Shown here in pieces: positions 6,609 through 12,241 of a stretch of 12,241 bases of DNA. Made by a program: the position numbers and the translations under genes. The notes beneath the pieces are model-generated. The model made no database searches. It saw nothing but the letters and a program-made list of their open reading frames with translations, and was not told the origin of the DNA. The DNA is from Actinomycetes bacterium (lineage in GTDB: Bacteria; Actinomycetota; Actinomycetes; Actinomycetales; Cellulomonadaceae): assembly GCA_023430425.1 (NCBI GenBank), contig JAEZAR010000107.1:1-12241 (forward strand). Direction: 5' to 3'. Every line of letters begins with the position of its first letter. The first letter of the stretch is position 1.

Positions 6609-7790
6609 TCAGCGCCCGAGGGCCCGGCGCTCGAGCCAGGTCCGCACCCGAGGGTCCGTGGTCAGCGCGACCGCCGTGGCGTACGCGGCCGGGTCGCGCG
6701 TGAGCTCGGCGCGCGCGGCCCAGGCGGGCTGGAAGCGCGCGACGGCCGGGTCGTCGATCGCGTCCAGGACCGCCAGGCCGGCCGCCGGTCCCTCGACGCG
6801 GCCGACCGCGACGGCCAGGGCCGTCCGGGCACCGAGCGTCGGCGCCACGTCCACGAGGCCCGCGTACAGCAGCCGGAGGGCGGCCCAGTCCGTGACGCCG
6901 GTGCGGGCCCGGTCGCAGTGCACCGACTGGATCGCCGCCTCGAGCTGGAACCGGCCGGGCCGCCCGAGCGCGGCGGCGCGCCGCAGCAGCGCCTCGCCCT
7001 CGGCGATCAGCACGGCGTCCCAGGTCGCCGGGTCCTGCTCCTCCAGAGGGACGTACACGGCCCGGTCGCGGGCCGGCGCCCGCGCCGCCGAGAGCGTCAG
7101 GAGTGCCGCGAGGCCCCACGCCTCGGGCTCGTCGCCGAGCAGGGTCGCGGTCGTGAGCGCGAGGTGGCGCACCTCGTCGGCGAGGGGCGCCGCCCCCAGG
7201 TACTCGATGGCGTAGGCGCCGTACAGCGCCTCCAGCACGGGGGGCAGCCGCTCGGGCATGTCGGCCCGCGTCGGCACCTCGAACCCGATCGCGTCGTCCT
7301 TGATCCGCCGCTTGGCGCGGACGAGGCGCTGGGCCATCGTCGCCGTCGGGACCGCGAAGGCGCGGGCCACCCGCCGCGCGTCGAGGCCGAGGACGACCTG
7401 CAGCATGAGCGGCGCCCGGACGACCGGCTCGACCGCGGGGTGCGCGCACGCGAAGAGCAGCTCGAGCCGCCTGTCCCCGATGGCGTCGACGTCGACGTCG
7501 AGGACGTCGGCGACGAGGAGCGCCTCGTCCAGCGGCGCGGCGCGGCGGTGCGACGCCGACCTCAACGCGTCGCGGACCCGGTTGCGGGCCACGGTCAGCA
7601 ACCACCCCTCCGGGTTGTCGGGGACACCGGTCGCGGGCCACGTGCGCAGCGCCCGCTCGAAGGCGTCGGCGAGGGCGTCCTCGGCCGCGGCGAGGTCGCG
7701 GGTGGGCGCGGCGAGGATCGCGAGGAGACGCCCGTACGAGACGCGCGCCGCGAGCGTCGCCGCGGCCCGCGCCTCGTCCGTGGCGGTCAC
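6609..7790 (-). CDS. ECF42-type RNA polymerase sigma factor with C-terminal TPR-like extension
   Basis: A 393-residue extracytoplasmic-function sigma factor. Region 2 is about 12-78 (AEDALADAFERALRTWP, then NPEGWLLTVARNRVRDALR). A linker follows, then region 4 at about 108-165 (LLFACAHPAVEP, then FAVPTATMAQRLVRAKRRIKD). A roughly 220-residue helical extension (175-393) ends in TTDPRVRTWLERRAL. This build (DUF6596 plus TPR-like tail) and the adjacent DGPF gene define the ECF42 group. No anti-sigma factor is nearby; in ECF42 the C-terminal extension is thought to control activity. The start is taken as the GTG at 7790, which overlaps the upstream gene's stop as GTGA; an in-frame ATG at 7811 lacks a ribosome binding site. 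Its stop faces that of lysA with 3 bp between. The stimulus and regulon beyond its own operon are unknown. Confidence 0.9.
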   Translation of the reverse strand: MTATDEARAAATLAARVSYGRLLAILAAPTRDLAAAEDALADAFERALRTWPATGVPDNPEGWLLTVARNRVRDALRSASHRRAAPLDEALLVADVLDVDVDAIGDRRLELLFACAHPAVEPVVRAPLMLQVVLGLDARRVARAFAVPTATMAQRLVRAKRRIKDDAIGFEVPTRADMPERLPPVLEALYGAYAIEYLGAAPLADEVRHLALTTATLLGDEPEAWGLAALLTLSAARAPARDRAVYVPLEEQDPATWDAVLIAEGEALLRRAAALGRPGRFQLEAAIQSVHCDRARTGVTDWAALRLLYAGLVDVAPTLGARTALAVAVGRVEGPAAGLAVLDAIDDPAVARFQPAWAARAELTRDPAAYATAVALTTDPRVRTWLERRALGR

Positions 7791-8170
7791 GGGTGCGTGA
7801 AGGCCGTCCATGCGCCGTCGGTGAAGCGGGTCGCGGTCGGGCGGATCTCGACGGTGCCGTAGTGGGCGGGCGGCGCCTGCTGGGCCCAGGCGATGGCGGC
7901 GTCGAGCCCGGGCACCTCGATGACCACCGTGCCCCCGAGCTGCTCCTTCGTGTCGGCGTAGGGGCCGTCCTGCACCACGAGCGTGCCGGTGGCGAGGGAG
8001 ACGGTGGTCGTCCGGGCGACGGGTTGGAGCACCTCGGCGGACACGAGCACGCCGGAGGCGTCGAGCGCCTTGGCGTACGCGTCGAAGGCCGCCATGCCCT
8101 CGGCGAGGGCCTCGGGGCCGAGCTCCTCGGCGGTCATCTCGGGGTAGTGGAGCAGGAGCGTGTAGCGCAC
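7787..8170 (-). CDS. DGPF/YciI-related domain protein
   Basis: A 127-residue ferredoxin-like alpha/beta protein of the YCII-related (DGPF) family. It has the N-terminal strand MRYTLLLHYPE, the helix AFDAYAKALDASG (29-40), the strand LVSAEVLQP, the signature DGPYADTKEQLGG (68-80, with Tyr for the usual Phe of DGPF), then a VVIEVPGLDAAIAWA strand-helix unit and the closing EIRPT strand. The function of the family is unknown, but such genes are the standard partners and targets of ECF42 sigma factors. The start is the GTG at 8170, giving the family N-terminus, with an AGGAAGGG-like ribosome binding site upstream. Its TGA overlaps the GTG of the sigma gene, so the two are co-translated. It is probably cytoplasmic, with no signal peptide. 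Confidence 0.9.
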   Translation of the reverse strand: MRYTLLLHYPEMTAEELGPEALAEGMAAFDAYAKALDASGVLVSAEVLQPVARTTTVSLATGTLVVQDGPYADTKEQLGGTVVIEVPGLDAAIAWAQQAPPAHYGTVEIRPTATRFTDGAWTAFTHP

Positions 8171-8218
8171 GGCGGGTCCCTTCCTCGGGTACCTCCTGGT
8201 GGATCCTGACACCGGTGT

Positions 8219-8245
8219 GACGATCGACCCAAGCGCGGATCGACA
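8219..8245 (-). promoter_or_regulatory. Candidate ECF42 promoter of the DGPF-sigma operon
   Basis: On the minus strand TGTCGA (8245-8240), a 17-bp spacer, then CGTC (8222-8219). This matches the ECF42 promoter pattern as I recall it from the literature (TGTCGA at -35, CGA/TC at -10) and lies about 49 nt upstream of the DGPF start codon. It predicts that the sigma factor transcribes its own operon. A perfect palindrome ACACCGGTGT (8209-8218) abuts the -10 at the expected transcription start and may be an extra operator. Confidence 0.6.
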
Positions 8246-8400
8246 CGGGCACCCGCCGGTCAGCCCGCGGTGAGGACGCGCCGGGCGTCCGGTGCCGCCC
8301 CCGCCGGGCGAGCCTCGCGCCGGCGCGCGATGCCGTCGCGCCCGTGGGGCGGAGCACGGGCCGCCCGCGGACGCCCGCCCGGCGCTGATCTCCGCACCCG

Positions 8401-8406
8401 TATCCT
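8401..8406 (+). promoter_or_regulatory. Candidate -10 box for the hom-thrC-thrB operon
   Basis: TATCCT, a good TANNNT match, 57 nt upstream of the hom GTG. The -35 is not recognisable. A GGGGCC/GGCCCC inverted repeat with a 5-nt loop (8407-8423) follows at once, straddling the expected start. The remaining 8246-8400 is GC-rich with no gene that I can support. Confidence 0.5.
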
Positions 8407-8462
8407 GGGGCCGCCCGGGCCCCGCCCGGGTGCTCCGGCAAGGTCAGGAAGGTGTGAGGCGC

Positions 8463-9755
8463 GTGTCCGTCCGGGTGGCCCTGATCGGGTGCGGGACCGT
8501 GGGCACGGAGGTGGCCCGCCTGCTCCTGACCCACGTCGACGAGCTGACCGCCCGGGTGGGGCAGGAGGTGCGGCTCGTCGGGATCGCGGAGCGGTCCACC
8601 GAGGCCGAGCGGGACCCGGTGATCCCCCGCGACCTGCTCACCACCGACTGGCGGGGGCTCGTCGCCCGGGCCGACGTCGTCATCGAGCTCATCGGCGGGG
8701 TCGAGCCCGCGCGCACCATGATCCTCGAGGCGATGGCGGCCGGCGCGTCGGTCGTCACCGCCAACAAGGAGCTCCTCGGCAAGGACGGCCCCACGCTCTA
8801 CGCCGCCGCCGAGGCCGCCGGGGTCGACCTGTACTTCGAGGCCGCGGTGGCCGGCGCGATCCCGCTCGTCCGGCCCGTGCGCGAGTCGCTGGCGGGGGAC
8901 CGCATCACCCGGGTGCTCGGGATCGTCAACGGCACCACGAACTACGTCCTGGACCAGATGGCCACGACGGGGGAGGACCTCGCGCTCGCCGTCAAGCAGG
9001 CGCAGGCCAAGGGGTACGCCGAGGCGGACCCGACCGCCGACGTCGAGGGCTTCGACGCCGCGGCCAAGGCGGCGATCCTCGCCTCGCTCGCGTTCCACAC
9101 CCGGGTGTCGACCGCCGAGGTCCACCGCGAGGGCATCACGTCGGTGACCGCCGACGACGTGGCCTGGGCTGCCGAGACCGGCCACGTGCTCAAGCTGCTC
9201 GCCGTCGCCGAGCGCCTGCCCGACGACGCCGGCGTGGTGGCCCGCGTGCACCCCGCGCTGGTGCCGGTGACGCACCCTCTCGCGGGCGTCCGCGGCGCCT
9301 TCAACGCCGTCTTCGTCGAGGCCGAGGCGGCCGGCCCCCTCATGTTCTACGGGCAGGGCGCGGGCGGCGTCCCCACCGCGTCGGCGGTGCTCGGCGACGT
9401 CATGACGATCGCGCGGCACCGGGTCCAAGGCGGCCGCGGCCCGGTCGAGTCCCGCTACGCCGAGCTCCCGGTGCTGCCGATGGCCCAGGCCGTCACCCGG
9501 TACCAGGTGCGGCTGCGCGTGGCCGACCGGCCGGGCGTGCTCGCCCAGGTGGCGGGCGCGTTCGCGGCTCAGGACGTGTCCATCGAGACCGTGCGGCAGG
9601 CGGCGCCCCCCGACGGCGCGACCGACGCCGAGGCCGACCTGCTCGTCGTGACGCACCGGGCCAAGGAGTCGGCGCTGGCCGCGACGGTCGTCGCGCTGGA
9701 GAGCCTGGACGCGGTGTCCGCGGTGCTGTCCGTGCTCCGGGTCGAGGGGGCGTGA
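8463..9755 (+). CDS. hom: Homoserine dehydrogenase
   Basis: A 430-residue NAD(P)-dependent oxidoreductase that reduces L-aspartate 4-semialdehyde to L-homoserine, the branch point toward threonine and methionine. The N-terminal Rossmann fold starts [13 protein letters not shown] (GXGXXG at 9-14), with N101-K102 in VVTANKELL. The catalytic domain has GIVNGTTNY (153-161), E187 and D189 in [14 protein letters not shown], and catalytic K202. [13 protein letters not shown] starts at 298. A C-terminal ACT domain (about 347-428; [20 protein letters not shown]) implies feedback inhibition by threonine, as in other actinobacteria. The GTG at 8463 gives the family N-terminus and has AGGAAGG upstream with a long 10-nt spacer; a GTG at 8454 is possible but too near the Shine-Dalgarno. 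Its stop overlaps the thrC start by one base (TGATG). Confidence 0.97.
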   Translation: MSVRVALIGCGTVGTEVARLLLTHVDELTARVGQEVRLVGIAERSTEAERDPVIPRDLLTTDWRGLVARADVVIELIGGVEPARTMILEAMAAGASVVTANKELLGKDGPTLYAAAEAAGVDLYFEAAVAGAIPLVRPVRESLAGDRITRVLGIVNGTTNYVLDQMATTGEDLALAVKQAQAKGYAEADPTADVEGFDAAAKAAILASLAFHTRVSTAEVHREGITSVTADDVAWAAETGHVLKLLAVAERLPDDAGVVARVHPALVPVTHPLAGVRGAFNAVFVEAEAAGPLMFYGQGAGGVPTASAVLGDVMTIARHRVQGGRGPVESRYAELPVLPMAQAVTRYQVRLRVADRPGVLAQVAGAFAAQDVSIETVRQAAPPDGATDAEADLLVVTHRAKESALAATVVALESLDAVSAVLSVLRVEGA

Positions 9756-10825
9756 TGGCCAGGCAGTGGCGCGGCGTCGTCGCCGAGTACGGGGACCGGC
9801 TGCCGGCCCGGGTGCGCGAGCGGGTGGTCACCCTGGGGGAGGGCGGCACGCCGCTGGTCCCGGCCCGGGCGCTCTCCGAGCGCACCGGCGCCCACGTGCT
9901 CCTCAAGGTCGAGGGCCAGAACCCGACCGGCTCGTTCAAGGACCGGGGCATGACGACGGCGATCTCGTCGGCCGCCGCCCGCGACGTGCGCGTGGTCATC
10001 TGCGCCTCCACCGGGAACACCTCGGCGTCGGCGGCCGCCTACGCCACGGCCGCCGGCATGACCTGCGCCGTGCTGGTGCCCGACGGCAAGATCGCGATGG
10101 GCAAGCTGAGCCAGGCGGTCGCGCACGGCGCGCGGCTGCTCCAGGTGGACGGCAACTTCGACGACTGCCTCGTCGCGGCCCGCAAGCTCGCCGAGAGCTA
10201 CGCCGTCGAGCTGGTGAACTCGGTCAACCCCGACCGCATCGAGGGTCAGAAGACGGCGGCGTTCGAGATCGTGGACGCGCTCGGCGACGCGCCGGACGTG
10301 CACGTCCTGCCCGTCGGCAACGCCGGGAACATCACCGCGTACTGGAAGGGCTTCACCGAGTACGCCGCGGACGGCCCCGCGACGCACACCCCCGCCGTCT
10401 GGGGCTTCCAGGCGGCGGGCGCCGCGCCCATCGTGCTGGGTCACCCGGTGGACGAGCCCGAGACCATCGCGACGGCGATCCGGATCGGCAACCCCGCCTC
10501 CTGGCGCCAGGCCGTCGAGGCGCGCGACGCCTCCGGGGGCCTCATCGAGGCCGTGACGGACGAGCAGATCCTCGCCGCGCACCGCATCCTGTCCGCCGAG
10601 GTCGGGGTGTTCGTGGAGCCCGCGTCAGCGTCCGGGGTCGCGGGCCTCCTCATGCTCGCCGAGCAGGGCCGCGTGCCGCAGGGCGCCCGGATCACCGTGA
10701 CCGTCACGGGCCACGGGCTCAAGGACCCGCAGTGGGCGCTGCGCACGCCCGACGGCGAGCCCGTCCAGCTGACCCGGGTCACGCCGGACGTGGTGTCGAT
10801 CGCCGACGCGCTCGGCCTGGACTGA
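9755..10825 (+). CDS. thrC: Threonine synthase
   Basis: A 356-residue PLP enzyme of fold type II that converts O-phosphohomoserine to L-threonine, the final step of the pathway. Motifs: [10 protein letters not shown] (28-37), the PLP lysine K62 in [21 protein letters not shown] for substrate binding, the phosphate-binding loop GNAGN (188-192), and [14 protein letters not shown] near the C-terminus. Its length matches the short, bacterial/archaeal-like ThrC form common in actinobacteria. The ATG overlaps the hom stop by one base and has GAGGGGG 4 nt upstream, so it is translationally coupled to hom. Only 9 nt separate it from thrB. Confidence 0.98.
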   Translation: MARQWRGVVAEYGDRLPARVRERVVTLGEGGTPLVPARALSERTGAHVLLKVEGQNPTGSFKDRGMTTAISSAAARDVRVVICASTGNTSASAAAYATAAGMTCAVLVPDGKIAMGKLSQAVAHGARLLQVDGNFDDCLVAARKLAESYAVELVNSVNPDRIEGQKTAAFEIVDALGDAPDVHVLPVGNAGNITAYWKGFTEYAADGPATHTPAVWGFQAAGAAPIVLGHPVDEPETIATAIRIGNPASWRQAVEARDASGGLIEAVTDEQILAAHRILSAEVGVFVEPASASGVAGLLMLAEQGRVPQGARITVTVTGHGLKDPQWALRTPDGEPVQLTRVTPDVVSIADALGLD

Positions 10826-10834
10826 GGGGGAGCC

Positions 10835-11758
10835 GTGCGGCTGATCTGCGACCACGTGCGCGTGCGGGTGCCGGCGACGAGCGCGAACCTCGGCCCGGGC
10901 TTCGACTGCATGGGTCTGGCTCTGGCGCACTACGACACCATCGAGGTCCGCGCCCTCGGCAGCCCCGACGTGCGCGTCGAGGTCACCGGGGAGGGCGCGG
11001 GCGAGCTGCCCGACGGTGAGGACCACCTCGTGGTCCGCGCCATCCGGGCAGCGCTCGACGACGTCGGCGCGCCGCAGGTCGGGCTCGAGCTGCGGTGCGA
11101 GAACCGGATCCCGCACGGCCGCGGGCTCGGCTCGTCGGCCGCGGCCGTGGTGGCCGGGATCCTCGCGGTCCGCGTGATGATCAGCGAGCCGGAGGCGTTG
11201 TACAACACGGCGGCCTTCCGGATCGCGACCCAGTTCGAGGGGCACCCGGACAACGCGGCGCCGGCCATCCTCGGGGGGGCCACGATCTCGTGGACCGGGC
11301 CCGACGGTCCGCACGCGACCCAGCTCGACCTGCACCCCGACGTCGTGCCCGTCGCCCTGGTGCCGCAGGTGAGGCTGGCGACGCGGACCGCGCGCGGCGT
11401 CCTGCCCGCGACGGTCCCGCACGCCGACGCCGCCTACACCGCCGGGCGCGCCGCGCTCCTCGTGCAGGCGCTGTGCCACCGCCCGGAGCTGCTGTTCGAG
11501 GCGACCGACGAGCGGCTCCACCAGGAGTACCGGGCACAGGTGATGCCCGCGACGATGCAGCTCGTGCGGGCGCTGCGCGCAGCCGGCCAGGCCGCCGTCG
11601 TGTCCGGCGCGGGCCCGTCTGTGCTCGTCCTCGAGCGGGCGAGCGACGGCGACGCCGGCGCCCGGGCCCGGGACGAGGTGGTCGCCGGGGTGGGCGGCGG
11701 CTGGTCGGCGCTGGTGCCCGGCATCGCGACCGACGGGGCCGTCGCCGAGCGCCTCTGA
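10835..11758 (+). CDS. thrB: Homoserine kinase
   Basis: A 307-residue GHMP-family kinase that phosphorylates L-homoserine to O-phosphohomoserine with ATP, feeding ThrC. It shows the N-terminal VRVPATSANLGPGFDCMGLAL, the GHMP nucleotide-binding loop PHGRGLGSSAAA (93-104), FEGHPDNAAPAILGG in the substrate region, and the C-terminal VVSGAGPSVLVL motif. Length and motif order are normal, and the gene is complete. The GTG at 10835 follows a GAGGGGGAG ribosome binding site that overlaps the end of thrC. It is the last gene of the hom-thrC-thrB operon; a modest 6-bp hairpin (CGGGCG/CGCCCG, 11782-11801) lies after it. Confidence 0.98.
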   Translation: MRLICDHVRVRVPATSANLGPGFDCMGLALAHYDTIEVRALGSPDVRVEVTGEGAGELPDGEDHLVVRAIRAALDDVGAPQVGLELRCENRIPHGRGLGSSAAAVVAGILAVRVMISEPEALYNTAAFRIATQFEGHPDNAAPAILGGATISWTGPDGPHATQLDLHPDVVPVALVPQVRLATRTARGVLPATVPHADAAYTAGRAALLVQALCHRPELLFEATDERLHQEYRAQVMPATMQLVRALRAAGQAAVVSGAGPSVLVLERASDGDAGARARDEVVAGVGGGWSALVPGIATDGAVAERL

Positions 11759-11781
11759 CCCCCTGGTGCCGTGCCCGGCCA

Positions 11782-11801
11782 CGGGCGACGTCACCCGCCC
11801 G
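11782..11801 (+). terminator. Weak hairpin after thrB
   Basis: CGGGCG (11782-11787), an 8-nt loop, and CGCCCG (11796-11801), starting 24 nt after the thrB stop and before the rho promoter candidate. The stem is short for this GC content and has no U-tract, so termination may be incomplete or Rho-dependent. Confidence 0.3.
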
Positions 11802-11807
11802 GGTCCG

Positions 11808-11836
11808 TGCCGTGGCACCCGGCCCGGTGGTACCGT
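11808..11836 (+). promoter_or_regulatory. Candidate rho promoter
   Basis: A -10 box TACCGT (11831-11836, TANNNT) lies 17 nt after a loose -35 candidate TGCCGT (11808-11813). Transcription would start near 11843, giving a leader of about 185 nt before the rho GTG. The -35 match is poor; the call rests mainly on the -10 and the long structured leader after it. Confidence 0.5.
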
Positions 11837-11842
11837 GGTGGC

Positions 11843-12027
11843 GATCCCCCAGGACCCGCGGAACGGGAGCACGTCACCTCGGCGGGCACCACACGGCCAC
11901 GTGGTGCGGGGACACCCACCACTCCACGCTCGACGTCGTCGATCTCGTGGTGCAACCACCTGCCGGTTCCTCCGGCGAACCACGCGGCCCCGCGACACCC
12001 GGCCGCCGACGAGGGGGAAGGACCTTC
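11843..12027 (+). promoter_or_regulatory. Long structured 5' leader of rho
   Basis: About 185 nt with no supported gene. It holds several short hairpins: CACCAC/GTGGTG (11887-11892 and 11901-11906), GTGGT/ACCAC with a 3-nt loop (11947-11951 and 11955-11959) and GCCGG/CCGGC with a 5-nt loop (11962-11966 and 11972-11976). Between them is a C-rich, relatively G-poor segment (about 11911-11945). The motif CCAC recurs through the leader. Autoregulation of rho by premature Rho-dependent termination is known in Escherichia coli; a similar role here is inference. Confidence 0.45.
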
Positions 12028-12241
12028 GTGACAGAGACCATCGATGCGACGGCGGAGGCCGCGGGCACGCCCACCGGGTCCCGGTCCGCAGCCCTGAGCG
12101 CCCTGCGCCTGCCCGAGCTCCAGGCCCTCGCGGTCGAGCTCGGCGTGCCGGGCACGTCGGGGATGCGCAAGAGCGACCTCGTCGCCGCGATCCGCGAGCG
12201 GCGCGGCGGTCGGTCCGCCGGCGCCACGCGGGCAGCACGGC
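12028..12241 (+). CDS. rho: Transcription termination factor Rho, N-terminal part
   Basis: The first 71 codons of Rho, cut by the window end. The GTG at 12028 follows a GGGGGAAGGA ribosome binding site with about 5-nt spacing. After a short acidic/Ala start, residues about 22-56 (ALSALRLPELQALAVELGV, then SGMRKSDLVAAI) are the Rho N-terminal (SAP-like) domain. The RERRGGRSAGATRAAR that follows starts the basic, low-complexity insertion found in actinobacterial Rho proteins before the RNA-binding domain. Rho is the hexameric RNA helicase that ends transcription. Its place downstream of thrB is the conserved actinobacterial arrangement. The catalytic core lies outside the window. Confidence 0.95.
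   Translation, partial: MTETIDATAEAAGTPTGSRSAALSALRLPELQALAVELGVPGTSGMRKSDLVAAIRERRGGRSAGATRAAR

Noticed and set aside
8407..8460. Possible threonine attenuator or T-box before hom
   Set aside because: The GGGGCC/GGCCCC hairpin straddles the expected start of transcription, there is no Thr/Ile-rich leader peptide, and no T-box motif is present.
8246..8462. An upstream extension of hom or a separate small gene
   Set aside because: The frame is Pro/Arg/Ala-rich without a ribosome binding site, and the hom family N-terminus starts at 8463.
11771..12031. A leader open frame whose TGA overlaps the rho GTG (GTGA), suggesting a rho leader peptide
   Set aside because: After the likely transcription start near 11843 the frame has no ATG, GTG or TTG and no Shine-Dalgarno, and its composition is not protein-like. 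The stop overlap is probably coincidence.

Overview
This window reads as the chromosome of a very GC-rich actinobacterium. Protein wording (BldC, ArgS, LysA, ThrB), frequent GTG starts, TANNNT -10 boxes and a leaderless start suggest Micrococcales, probably a Cellulomonas relative. The genus is inferred, not proven. I see no insertion sequence, integrase, phage gene or CRISPR array.

Layout: (1) 65-514 (-), a START-like SRPBCC protein. (2) 515-907, a non-coding region that ends in a convincing class I cyclic-di-GMP (GEMM) riboswitch directly in front of bldC (908-1138, +), followed by a perfect 16-bp hairpin. (3) tRNA-Arg(CCG), 1286-1361 (-), with encoded CCA and its own hairpin. (4) A divergent pair: a FadR-type GntR regulator (1433-2098, -) and a CynX/NimT-like MFS exporter/permease (2242-3549, +), with a 9-bp inverted repeat over the regulator's 5' end. 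(5) argS (3559-5241) and lysA (5238-6605), overlapping by 4 nt. (6) On the minus strand, a two-gene module: a DGPF/YciI-like protein (7787-8170) and an ECF42-type sigma factor (6609-7790), with a good match to an ECF42-type promoter upstream. (7) hom (8463-9755), thrC (9755-10825) and thrB (10835-11758), a tight threonine operon. (8) A 269-bp gap with a promoter candidate and a structured leader, then the first 71 codons of rho, cut by the window end.

The core order tRNA-Arg, argS, lysA, hom, thrC, thrB, rho is the conserved actinobacterial arrangement (as around Rv1292-Rv1297 in Mycobacterium tuberculosis). Here two modules interrupt it: GntR/MFS between tRNA-Arg and argS, and DGPF/ECF42 between lysA and hom. 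The core joins arginine charging, the last step of lysine synthesis and the aspartate-to-threonine branch (Hom, ThrB, ThrC).

The most noteworthy item is the riboswitch on bldC. It would tie the developmental regulator BldC to the second messenger c-di-GMP at RNA level. Other items worth checking are the ECF42 autoregulation promoter, the argS promoter that uses the stop codon of the preceding gene as half of its -10 box and sits beside a perfect (GGGC)4 tract, and the long rho leader.
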